DNA of 19,216 nt from an uncultured Muribaculum sp. (GCA_910587665.1 CAJUMZ010000034.1:1-19216); one strand, 5' to 3'; numbered from the stretch's first letter, positions 1-6,160 are shown. Numbers and translations: made by a program. Notes: a model not told the origin generated them from the letters alone.

Positions 1-60
1 AAGAGCAATTAACCTACGCTCATTTCCAATAAATTACACTCTTTTCGTAACTTCGTGTGA

Positions 61-92
61 CAAAGATACAAATAAGCGAGAGCAATGTCAAA
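61..92 (-). promoter_or_regulatory. Leftward Bacteroidetes-type promoter for a gene outside the window
   Basis: Read on the minus strand, TATCTTTG (61-68) is a perfect match to the Bacteroidetes -7 consensus TAnnTTTG, and TTTG (89-92) is a perfect -33 box with a 20-nt spacer, which is the usual spacing. Transcription would start near 54 and run left out of the window. No credible reading frame starts inside 1-54, so the gene it serves lies beyond the edge. The -33 box sits inside the inverted repeat at 82-108. Confidence 0.6.
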
Positions 93-108
93 TTTATTTG
101 AACATTGC
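82..108. repeat. Inverted repeat between the SDR gene and the leftward promoter
   Basis: The arms GCAATGTCAAAT (82-93) and ATTTGAACATTGC (96-108) are complementary with a one-base bulge and a 2-nt centre. It lies 22 bp past the stop of the minus-strand SDR gene and covers the -33 box of the promoter at 61-92. It could be a weak terminator for the SDR transcript (no strong U-tract follows on that strand) or an operator for the leftward gene. The sequence does not decide between these. Confidence 0.45.
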
Positions 109-130
109 CGAGCGAGAGTATCTTGGGCTA

Positions 131-898
131 TTAGCGAGCCACGAGCCCTCCGTCGACAAGATAATGTCCCCCTGTACAGAAGCTTGATGCGTCGGAAGCA
201 AGAAAATAGATTACCTCCGCCACTTCCTGCGGATCACCGGCTTTGCCGCGCGCATAAAGCGAATTTTCCTGTTCCCAGTAATCATCAATTGTCTTGCCCT
301 CAATTTTAGCAAACTTTGCAAACAGGTTGTCGACAAGGGGAGTATGGATAGTCCCGGCGCAAACCGCATTTACACGTATGCCATATTTCCCTAAGTCAAT
401 GGACATACTGCGTGTTATCTGACCAAGGGCTCCCTTTGTCAGCCCATATGCAAAACTGTTTGGCTTGCCGACAAACCATTGGTCCGATACATTAATTACA
501 ACCGATCCGCCTCCATTATTAATAATGTGGGGTACGGTCTCGCGCAGGGTGTTGACCGTGCCGTAGATATTTGTCCTTATCATCAGCCTGAGTTCTTCGT
601 CGGTAATATCAAGCAATGTATTTGCACGGTGGATTCCGGCATTGCACACTACACTGTTGAGAGAGCCGAAGCGTGCGACAGTTTTTTCCACTGCAAGATG
701 TATGTCAGTGCGGCTCTTTACGTCACACTCGATGAATATAAGGTTTTCGGGTTTATCCAGTGACTCGGCAAGTTCGGAACCTTGCTTGGTGTTGATATCG
801 GCAAATCCTACATTCCAGCCTTGGGCTATAAATTTTCTTACTGAGGCAGCTCCTATGCCGGTAGCTCCTCCGGTAATAAAGACAGTTTTAGTATCCAT
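131..898 (-). CDS. Short-chain dehydrogenase/reductase (SDR), classical type
   Basis: A 255-residue classical SDR, the usual length for the family, expected to be a cytoplasmic NAD(P)-dependent oxidoreductase. Visible motifs: the nucleotide-binding TGxxxGIG at residues 9-16, Asp34 at the end of the second strand (suggesting NAD(H) over NADP(H)), NAG at 86-88, and the catalytic set Asn110, Ser138, Tyr151 and Lys155. The C-terminus has the usual pattern of GDPQEVA, FLASDASSF and TGG followed by VDGG. The start ATG (896-898) fits a promoter 25 bp upstream. The substrate cannot be read from sequence; sugar, polyol and 3-oxoacyl substrates are all possible. It is divergent from the TPR/HTH regulator gene, which may control it. 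Nothing ties it directly to the galactan locus. Confidence 0.93.
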   Translation of the reverse strand: MDTKTVFITGGATGIGAASVRKFIAQGWNVGFADINTKQGSELAESLDKPENLIFIECDVKSRTDIHLAVEKTVARFGSLNSVVCNAGIHRANTLLDITDEELRLMIRTNIYGTVNTLRETVPHIINNGGGSVVINVSDQWFVGKPNSFAYGLTKGALGQITRSMSIDLGKYGIRVNAVCAGTIHTPLVDNLFAKFAKIEGKTIDDYWEQENSLYARGKAGDPQEVAEVIYFLASDASSFCTGGHYLVDGGLVAR

Positions 899-922
899 AA
901 ATTTGACATAAATAATTTAAGG

Positions 923-954
923 TAAAATTATAGATATGTCTATTGGCAGGCAAG
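923..954 (-). promoter_or_regulatory. Probable promoter of the SDR gene
   Basis: On the minus strand TAATTTTA (923-930) differs from the TAnnTTTG -7 consensus only in the last base. CTTG (951-954) lies 20 nt upstream as a weak -33 box. Transcription would start about 15-20 nt before the SDR start codon. Both boxes are imperfect, as expected for an activator-dependent promoter; the direct repeat at 961-982 abuts the -33 box. Confidence 0.4.
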
Positions 955-960
955 TGTCCG

Positions 961-982
961 CAATGGACAAAACAATGGACAA
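961..982. repeat. 12-bp-period direct repeat in the divergent SDR/regulator spacer
   Basis: CAATGGACAA occurs at 961-970 and again at 973-982, separated by AA. The first copy is preceded by GTCCG, so GTCC and GGAC also form a short inverted repeat (956-967). The element lies just upstream of the SDR -33 box and about 50-70 bp upstream of the -7 box of the TPR regulator gene, a position suited to controlling both promoters. Binding by the neighbouring regulator is inference. Confidence 0.45.
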
Positions 983-1028
983 GGCTCTAATTGACGCGGT
1001 TGTCTATGTTATACCGGATGGAATTTAG

Positions 1029-1036
1029 TACTTTTG
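1029..1036 (+). promoter_or_regulatory. -7 promoter box of the TPR/HTH regulator gene
   Basis: TACTTTTG matches TAnnTTTG exactly and ends 22 bp before the ATG at 1059, giving a predicted leader of only about 15 nt. No clear TTTG -33 box lies at the normal distance, so an activator may be needed. Confidence 0.5.
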
Positions 1037-1058
1037 CATATCAGTCTTAATTTTGGAA

Positions 1059-2630
1059 ATGAAGTATACGATTAAATTAATTGCGGTAATAGCGATATTC
1101 GTTTTATCAGCTTGTGGCAATAGCGGTCAACATGATGAAGGAGGCGTGCCTGATGATAGTGCTGAATTTTACCATGACATGGCAACTCAGGCGAAAGAGA
1201 ATGGTAAGGACCTTGGTGAATGTATAGAAATACAGCAAAAGGCTGTCGATTGTCTGCGTGATGGCGAGACGTCGGAAGTTGGGGTAAAGGTGCTGTCGCA
1301 GATGGGGCATTTTTTGTGTAGGTATGGCAAGTATGCCGAGGGACTTGTTTATCTTCAGGAAGCTTCAGACTCATTGAAAAAGTCGGCTCCCGGCAATATT
1401 GATCCTCTTGATGCCACAAGATTACTTGGCAATACTTCAAATCTATATTGTCGTATGGGACTTTATCGGGAAGCTCTTGAATTGAATCGGGAGGCTCTTC
1501 TTATATGCGAGGGGAGTGGCGAATCGGAGATGTCTGACTTGTGGCGTATGCGTGCTGTAATATTTGGATATATTAATATTCCTGATTCTGTCTCCTATTG
1601 TAATAAGAGGGCATTGATGGCAGCCGGGGAGGTAAGTCCTAAACGTCAATCGGAGAGATGCCGTATTTTCTCGGAAAACGCATATTCTTGGTACATAATA
1701 GAGCATCCCGATTATATGCCGGATGAAATAGAGGATGCGATTGTTGTATTGGAGCGTAACATTGATAGCGGCAGTCAGACAGTATTGACCGATTCGATAC
1801 TCATAGGGCGTGGCTACGTATTGCTTGGTGACTATGAAAAGGGCTTGCCCATGATTGAAGCCGGAGTTGAACGCTATCGTGATTACGGTGATGAGGAGTT
1901 GCAATGGGCGATGTCAATATTGTCGGAATCATTATTGGAAAAAGAATTGTCGCCTAAAAGTTTGAGTATCTATAAGAAGGCGAAGAGCTTGACTGACACA
2001 ATGAAAAATCGTCTGCGTGCAGAGTCGTTGCTTCACGCCGATTTCCGCTATCGCACAGCCGAGATCCGGGATGAGAAACGATTGCTTGAGGCTAAGCAAC
2101 AGCTTACCCGTGAGCGGATAATATTGTGGGGTGCTGTCGTGTTGCTTGTTGCCGGGATCGTATCGTGGTTTGCAGTCCGGAAGATTAGGGGCAAAAATCG
2201 TTTACTTCAGGAAAACAAGAAATCAATTGACCGTCTATTGAATGATCGCATTGAACTAAACCGACAGATTGAAGGGCTTAATCAATTAATTGGAGAAAAA
2301 TCTGCTGATCTTTCATCCGATAAGGAAGATACACCGGAATTGCGTATGTTACAGATTGCTCTATTGACCAAGGAGGATGAAGCCACTTTCCGGCAGCTGT
2401 TTGCCGTGGCTTTCCCCGGCATGATTGAAAGACTGCGCCGCAAGTATGCTGATATTACTCCTTCGGCAGAGTTGATTGTAATGCTTATCAGACTTAATAA
2501 ATCCAATGATGAGATAGCCCTTGCCCTTGGAATCAAGCGGGACAGTGTAATTAAGGCGAGGTATCGCTTGCGCTCATTGTTTAATCTTGACAAGGATATG
2601 GATCTCAATCAGTATATCCAGCAGTTGTAG
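1059..2630 (+). CDS. TPR lipoprotein with one TM segment and a C-terminal helix-turn-helix (membrane-anchored regulator)
   Basis: A 523-residue protein of a type common in Bacteroidales. The N-terminus is a lipoprotein signal peptide with lipobox LSAC, Cys19 lipidated. Residues about 30-320 are helical TPR-like repeats (for example GKYAEGLVYLQEA, GLYREALELNREAL, GDYEKGLPMIEAG). One TM helix lies at about 354-373, then a charged coiled coil (about 375-410) and a C-terminal LuxR-like HTH (about 465-510, core SNDEIALALGIKRDSVIKAR). The topology puts the TPR part outside the inner membrane and the HTH in the cytoplasm, so it may carry a signal across without a kinase. I chose ATG 1059 over an in-frame TTG at 1053 because it gives a clean signal peptide and fits the promoter. 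It is divergent from the SDR gene. Signal and target are unknown. Confidence 0.8.
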   Translation: MKYTIKLIAVIAIFVLSACGNSGQHDEGGVPDDSAEFYHDMATQAKENGKDLGECIEIQQKAVDCLRDGETSEVGVKVLSQMGHFLCRYGKYAEGLVYLQEASDSLKKSAPGNIDPLDATRLLGNTSNLYCRMGLYREALELNREALLICEGSGESEMSDLWRMRAVIFGYINIPDSVSYCNKRALMAAGEVSPKRQSERCRIFSENAYSWYIIEHPDYMPDEIEDAIVVLERNIDSGSQTVLTDSILIGRGYVLLGDYEKGLPMIEAGVERYRDYGDEELQWAMSILSESLLEKELSPKSLSIYKKAKSLTDTMKNRLRAESLLHADFRYRTAEIRDEKRLLEAKQQLTRERIILWGAVVLLVAGIVSWFAVRKIRGKNRLLQENKKSIDRLLNDRIELNRQIEGLNQLIGEKSADLSSDKEDTPELRMLQIALLTKEDEATFRQLFAVAFPGMIERLRRKYADITPSAELIVMLIRLNKSNDEIALALGIKRDSVIKARYRLRSLFNLDKDMDLNQYIQQL

Positions 2631-2679
2631 TGATTTAAGGTAAAAATACGGAATTATGTATAATTAATTCTTGAAATGC

Positions 2680-2710
2680 TTGGTTTATATTATAAACCGT
2701 ATTATATTTG
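2680..2710 (+). promoter_or_regulatory. Promoter of the membrane-protein/winged-helix operon
   Basis: TATATTTG (2703-2710) matches the TAnnTTTG -7 box exactly, and TTG (2680-2682) is a -33 box 20 nt upstream. The spacer between them is almost filled by the palindrome at 2682-2698. Predicted leader to the ATG at 2804 is about 87 nt and includes the second palindrome. Confidence 0.6.
2682..2698. promoter_or_regulatory. Palindromic operator 1, inside the promoter spacer
   Basis: GGTTTATATTATAAACC is a perfect 8+1+8 palindrome between the -33 and -7 boxes. Its core GTTTATATTATAAAC recurs with one base changed at 2762-2776. The position predicts repression by blocking RNA polymerase. The likely binder is the winged-helix protein encoded at 3430-3711 (inference). 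Confidence 0.6.
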
Positions 2711-2760
2711 CAACCGTATATCGGGCGGAAGTGCGCAGCCGCTCTTTATTTTCAATCGAT

Positions 2761-2777
2761 AGTTTATTTTATAAACT
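2761..2777. promoter_or_regulatory. Palindromic operator 2, in the leader
   Basis: AGTTTATTTTATAAACT is a 7+3+7 palindrome, with 14 of 15 core bases identical to operator 1 and centre-to-centre spacing of 79 bp. It lies downstream of the promoter, where a bound dimer could act as a roadblock or form a loop with operator 1. Confidence 0.6.
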
Positions 2778-2803
2778 GATTTACGAATTAACAAAAAGAG
2801 AAA

Positions 2804-3433
2804 ATGGAAGAGAAAAAGTTAAGCGAGCGAGAAAGTCTCGAAGTCATCATGGCTATGATTAACCGCACCAAGGAGAGATATATGCTTGGCGACGGCAATA
2901 TCCTGCTAATGTGGGGATACGTGGTAATCGCTGTATCGGCGCTTGTGTGGGCATTACTTGCGCTTACCCATAATCCTGCTGTCAATTGGCTATGGTTTCT
3001 GATCTGGATAATTGGAGGGATTGCCACTCCGGTCATGGCAAGAAAGAAGCAGATAGACAAAGGCGTAAAAAGCTTGTATGATAAGATAATCTCCCGGCTA
3101 TGGTCGATTGTGGGCTACGCTACAATTGCGGCAGTATTGTCTTGCCTCGGATTTCTGCTGATAGGAGGGAAGGACTCCTGGGCGATGATGTTTGAGATTG
3201 CTTTGATAATCGTACCGATAGTTGAGATGGCCCAAGGTGTCCTGTTGGATGAAAAATGTTTTATTGTAGGAGGTGCGATCGGGCTTGCCGTCGGAATTTT
3301 CACAATGTGTTGCCTTGCGGGTGATGTTACATTATACGCTTATTGGTATATGCCATTATTCATGGTGACTATTGCCGTGATGATGATTTTGCCTGGACAT
3401 ACACTTAATTACAAGGCAAGACACCGGAAATGA
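2804..3433 (+). CDS. Six-TM membrane protein of unknown function
   Basis: 209 residues. I do not recognise a named family. A charged, cytoplasmic-looking N-terminus (1-30) precedes six hydrophobic segments at about 32-54, 61-78, 100-120, 126-147, 152-172 and 179-197, ending in a basic tail (NYKARHRK). There are no catalytic motifs. Its stop overlaps the start of the winged-helix gene by 4 bp (ATGA), so the two are translationally coupled. Small membrane proteins paired with such regulators are often stress or envelope responders, but that is analogy only. Start ATG 2804 follows an A-rich leader without a Shine-Dalgarno sequence. Confidence 0.85.
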   Translation: MEEKKLSERESLEVIMAMINRTKERYMLGDGNILLMWGYVVIAVSALVWALLALTHNPAVNWLWFLIWIIGGIATPVMARKKQIDKGVKSLYDKIISRLWSIVGYATIAAVLSCLGFLLIGGKDSWAMMFEIALIIVPIVEMAQGVLLDEKCFIVGGAIGLAVGIFTMCCLAGDVTLYAYWYMPLFMVTIAVMMILPGHTLNYKARHRK

Positions 3434-3711
3434 AAGAACTTGATCCGCTTTTACATTCACAGCTCCGATTGGCTGTCATGTCGATTCTTATGAATGTAGA
3501 TGAGGCTGATTTCGTCTATATAAAGGAAAAGACTGAGTCAACAGCCGGTAACCTGAGCGTGCAGCTTGACAAACTGTCATCAGCAGGTTACATTGACGTA
3601 GAAAAAGGCTTTGCCGGCAAAAGAACCCGCACGGTATGCCGTGTCACGCCAAAAGGCAGGCAAGCGTTTGAAGGATATGTCAATGCCTTGAAAGAATACC
3701 TTAATTTATGA
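3430..3711 (+). CDS. Small winged-helix transcriptional regulator
   Basis: 93 residues, the length of stand-alone winged-helix regulators (MarR-like, HTH_34 type). Helices precede the recognition helix at about 37-51 (STAGNLSVQLDKLSSAG). The wing is at about 56-74, with a basic tip (FAGKRTRTV) and the typical ending TPKGRQAF, then a C-terminal dimerisation helix. It is translationally coupled to the membrane-protein gene. It probably binds the two palindromes at 2682-2698 and 2761-2777 and represses its own operon. No ligand-sensing domain is visible, so the signal may come from the membrane partner or from occupancy of the dimer helix. Confidence 0.88.
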   Translation: MKELDPLLHSQLRLAVMSILMNVDEADFVYIKEKTESTAGNLSVQLDKLSSAGYIDVEKGFAGKRTRTVCRVTPKGRQAFEGYVNALKEYLNL

Positions 3712-3723
3712 AATTCAGGTATT

Positions 3724-3768
3724 GACAACCCCGTCAGGCGCAATATCCTATGCGCCTGCGGGGTTGTC
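3724..3768. terminator. Long hairpin at the convergent gene junction (probable bidirectional terminator)
   Basis: GACAACCCCG (3724-3733) and CAGGCGCA (3735-3742) pair with TGCGCCTG (3751-3758) and CGGGGTTGTC (3759-3768). This is an 18-bp stem with a single-base bulge and an 8-nt loop. It starts 13 bp after the winged-helix stop codon and includes the last 11 codons and stop of the ATPase gene on the other strand. No long U-tract follows on either strand, so it may stabilise 3' ends rather than end transcription efficiently. Confidence 0.6.
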
Positions 3769-5746
3769 CGGCTATTATTGTCGGTTTCGGTATGTCGCAT
3801 GCCTGTATTTCCGACAGTGCCTGCGGATCGTTGATGTTGCCGGAGATTACACGCACAGCCATTGCCGGTAGGATCTCAGTCTGTATCATGTTGACTACAT
3901 GGCGGGCGTTGCCGAAACTCTTGTCGCGTCGGGAATAATCGTCACCAAGCCTGCGTGAAAGAGCTTCGCGGGCCTCACAAGAGAGGGTGTACTGCTTTCC
4001 TTGGAGATAGCGTTCGGCGATCTCCATAAGTTCGCTCTCGGAGAAGTCGTCAAACATGTAGATGTTTGAGTCGGGGATGCGAGACCTCAATCCGGGATTC
4101 ATCCCGAACATGAGTTTCATCTCTTCGGGATAACCTGCGAGGATAAGCATCCAGTCGCGATTTGACTCATCGGCAAGTGCCGTCATCAGCGACTCGATAA
4201 CAAGTTTGCCGGGGTCACGGGGATCATCGGGCTGATACAGCTGATATGCCTCGTCGATAAGCAGGATGCCACCTTGCGCTTCCTCCAGTGCCTTTCGGGT
4301 ATTGGTCTCTTCATCGCCGTAATATCGGCCGATCAGGCTTGAACGCTCCTTTACCACGACATGCCCTTTAGAAAGCACTCCGGCTTTTCTCAACATAAAT
4401 CCCATCATTTTGGCGACTGTGGTCTTGCCTGTGCCGGGAGAGCCGAGAAACATGGCATGAAGAGGAAGAGGTGACGTGCCAAGACCGTTTTCTTCACGCA
4501 ATTTGTTGAAAAGCACTATTTTTTCATATACATCGAGCTTCTCTTTTACCGCTTTTAGTCCGACAAGGCGGTCAAGGCAGAGCCGTGGGCTACTCCGTAT
4601 TATATCTTCGGGCTCAGCCGGAGCGGATTCGTCTGATGTCTCGTTGTCATTTGTTTCATCAGTATTTTCCTCGGTCAGCGTCTCTTCTGTTGAATCATCT
4701 TGAGGCTCATCTAGACCAAGAGCTTTGAGTTCGTTGGATACATCTTTGAGTTCGTTGGATATAAACTCTTCGAGAGCACGTTCAAAGGGATCTTTATCAT
4801 CATCTTCTTCAGTTTCGTCAACATCTTTTTTATCTCCTTCCGTCTCTTCCGTTTTCATCATTGAGCGGAAGCGGTCGAGAGCCGACGCGGGAGAGTATTC
4901 TTCCATACAGGCAAGGCTGTCTCCAAAATAGTATCCTTCTTCTGTCTGGCAGTCGGTACAGAAAACCATTCCTGCAATCGGGTATTCCATACATAGCAGC
5001 TCGGCATAATATATGCCGCTATTATCGGGGCCCACCAATACCGGCATTTCGACACTATATTCATCCATGTCAAAATCAACGCAGTCAGGCGAGATGAAGT
5101 TGATCTTTGTCTTCCCGTCGGGCGTGTATAGCCTTATCTCAAGTTCGGGAAATATCACCGGACATGACTTGAATGCCGGTTGCAATTCAAATTTCACTTT
5201 CATGCTTTCTATTCCATGCACATTGATTGCACGATACATGTCGCAGCTCCATTCCGGGACAATACCTCCCGCTGTAGGGATATACCACTTGTCCGGATCT
5301 TTTCCAAGGCTGCAAAGGTCAAACATGCGGAATATCGTCGCGCCAAGCATTGCCCCGCTGTTCTCGTCTTTTACAATGACTCGGTAAGTGTGTCGGGCGT
5401 CGATGTTGGCATAGGCTAACGGCAGATCAGCGCGATATAGCTTGACATCAGTATTCCCGGGGATATTTACCCTGAGAGTGGTAGAGGCGACTACGCTGCT
5501 CTCGGTGTCATCAATTATTGATACGGAGACTGCGCGTCTTATGCCACGTGGCCCGCGGGTCGCTGCCGACCTGTTGTTGAAAAAGGTAAGCATCACGGCT
5601 ATGCCTGACTGGGTAAGCTCCAGCGGAAAATCATGGCGGTCGTCAAATATTTCGTATAACGGATAGCCGTTTGCTATCTTATCGTCGGGGGAGTAGGCGC
5701 ATATCTGAATTTTTGAAAGGGATAGGGGTTTATTTGAATTTATCAT
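3734..5746 (-). CDS. AAA+ ATPase of the CbxX/CfxQ (SpoVK-like) type with an unrecognised N-terminal half
   Basis: 670 residues. Residues about 1-290 look beta-rich, with several Cys, and match no family I can name. Residues 296-385 are a very acidic linker with a duplicated heptad (SNELKDV, SNELKAL at 330-343). The AAA module spans about 390-660: Walker A GSPGTGKT (435-442, Lys441), Walker B ILLIDEA (Asp498, Glu499), and a downstream GLRSRIP segment of the kind that carries the arginine finger. CbxX/CfxQ ATPases are hexameric remodellers: they rescue inhibited rubisco in autotrophs and assist type VII secretion or sporulation elsewhere. The role in Bacteroidales is unknown. No signal peptide, so cytoplasmic. 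The predicted promoter lies about 350 bp upstream, giving a long leader. Confidence 0.88.
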   Translation of the reverse strand: MINSNKPLSLSKIQICAYSPDDKIANGYPLYEIFDDRHDFPLELTQSGIAVMLTFFNNRSAATRGPRGIRRAVSVSIIDDTESSVVASTTLRVNIPGNTDVKLYRADLPLAYANIDARHTYRVIVKDENSGAMLGATIFRMFDLCSLGKDPDKWYIPTAGGIVPEWSCDMYRAINVHGIESMKVKFELQPAFKSCPVIFPELEIRLYTPDGKTKINFISPDCVDFDMDEYSVEMPVLVGPDNSGIYYAELLCMEYPIAGMVFCTDCQTEEGYYFGDSLACMEEYSPASALDRFRSMMKTEETEGDKKDVDETEEDDDKDPFERALEEFISNELKDVSNELKALGLDEPQDDSTEETLTEENTDETNDNETSDESAPAEPEDIIRSSPRLCLDRLVGLKAVKEKLDVYEKIVLFNKLREENGLGTSPLPLHAMFLGSPGTGKTTVAKMMGFMLRKAGVLSKGHVVVKERSSLIGRYYGDEETNTRKALEEAQGGILLIDEAYQLYQPDDPRDPGKLVIESLMTALADESNRDWMLILAGYPEEMKLMFGMNPGLRSRIPDSNIYMFDDFSESELMEIAERYLQGKQYTLSCEAREALSRRLGDDYSRRDKSFGNARHVVNMIQTEILPAMAVRVISGNINDPQALSEIQACDIPKPTIIAGQPRRRIGYCA

Positions 5747-5772
5747 ATCTTACAGTTTTTAGATTAAACATA

Positions 5773-5818
5773 ATTATTAATATTCACATTATTAATATTC
5801 ACTCTTATTAATTTTCAC
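5773..5818. repeat. AT-rich 15-bp tandem repeat, three copies
   Basis: ATTATTAATATTCAC occurs exactly at 5773-5787 and 5788-5802, followed by a degenerate 16-bp copy at 5803-5818 (TCTTATTAATTTTCAC). It lies 27 bp upstream of the ATPase start codon, within its predicted leader. It could be a protein-binding array, a site of copy-number variation, or a low-structure ribosome landing zone. Confidence 0.7.
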
Positions 5819-5990
5819 TCGCCGGGAGCCTTCTCCCGGTGAGACTAACCAGTATGTCAATGTGCTCTGCTGCCGGCATCCGGACGGTCACGTCAAGACG
5901 CACCGATGGCTGCCGGTAGATTTTTGTGATTAAAAATGTAGAGTGAACAATTATGTACACTACATCTTTCCTTCGCCCGGAGGAGCGAAG
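5808..5990 (-). other. GC-rich hairpin island with a short open frame in the ATPase leader
   Basis: Unlike the AT-rich DNA around it, this block is GC-rich and full of inverted repeats. Examples are CCGGGAG/CTCCCGG (5822-5828 with 5833-5839, extending to 11 bp with a G-U pair), CTTCGC/GCGAAG (5971-5976 with 5985-5990), and an imperfect ATGTAG...CTACAT pairing around 5936-5965. The minus strand is open for 60 codons and ends at TAA (5808-5810), with an internal ATG giving MPAAEHIDILVSLTGRRLP plus four residues. It may be a structured leader RNA, an interspersed repeat or a leader peptide. I cannot identify a known riboswitch family. Confidence 0.35.
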
Positions 5991-6096
5991 TCACCGAAAA
6001 TGGTTTTTGTAAGATGAAGTTGTCTCATAATTTGAAAAGAGGTAAAAACTGTAAAATATGGGTTGAGCCACAATCGGCTTAAAGCCCATGATGCTG

Positions 6097-6127
6097 CAAA
6101 TTTAGTAAATTGCCGTTACTCTTCAAA
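6097..6127 (-). promoter_or_regulatory. Predicted promoter of the AAA ATPase gene
   Basis: On the minus strand TAAATTTG (6097-6104) is a perfect -7 box and TTTG (6124-6127) a perfect -33 box, 19 nt apart. The start site would be near 6090, leaving an untranslated leader of about 340 nt before the ATG at 5746. An imperfect hairpin (about 6058-6089) lies at the very 5' end of this leader. No better promoter is evident closer to the gene. Confidence 0.5.
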
Positions 6128-6152
6128 AAAAATTGGATATTTTTAGTAAATT
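6101..6152. repeat. Two copies of palindromic TTTAGTAAATT, 41 bp apart
   Basis: TTTAGTAAATT occurs exactly at 6101-6111 and 6142-6152. The core TTTAGTAAA is palindromic, and the first copy extends to AATTTAGTAAATT (6099-6111). Spacing is close to four helical turns. The left copy overlaps the -7 box of the leftward promoter, so a repressor of the ATPase gene is possible. AT-rich chance recurrence cannot be excluded. Confidence 0.35.
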
Positions 6153-6160
6153 TTCTGCGA

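Noticed and set aside
85..309. Open frame antisense to the end of the SDR gene
   Set aside because: It overlaps a clear SDR on the opposite strand and its translation resembles no protein family.
1053..1058. In-frame TTG that would extend the TPR protein by two residues
   Set aside because: The ATG at 1059 gives a standard lipoprotein signal peptide and TTG starts are rare in this group.
2671..2862. Open frame across the leader of the winged-helix operon
   Set aside because: It spans the promoter and both operators and overlaps the membrane-protein gene in another frame.
4725..4931. Ser-rich open frame opposite the acidic linker of the ATPase
   Set aside because: Ser-rich translation is the usual antisense image of Asp/Glu-rich coding sequence.
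5870..5935. Plus-strand 21-codon frame in the GC-rich island
   Set aside because: Too short, no promoter on that strand, and explained by the composition of the hairpin region.
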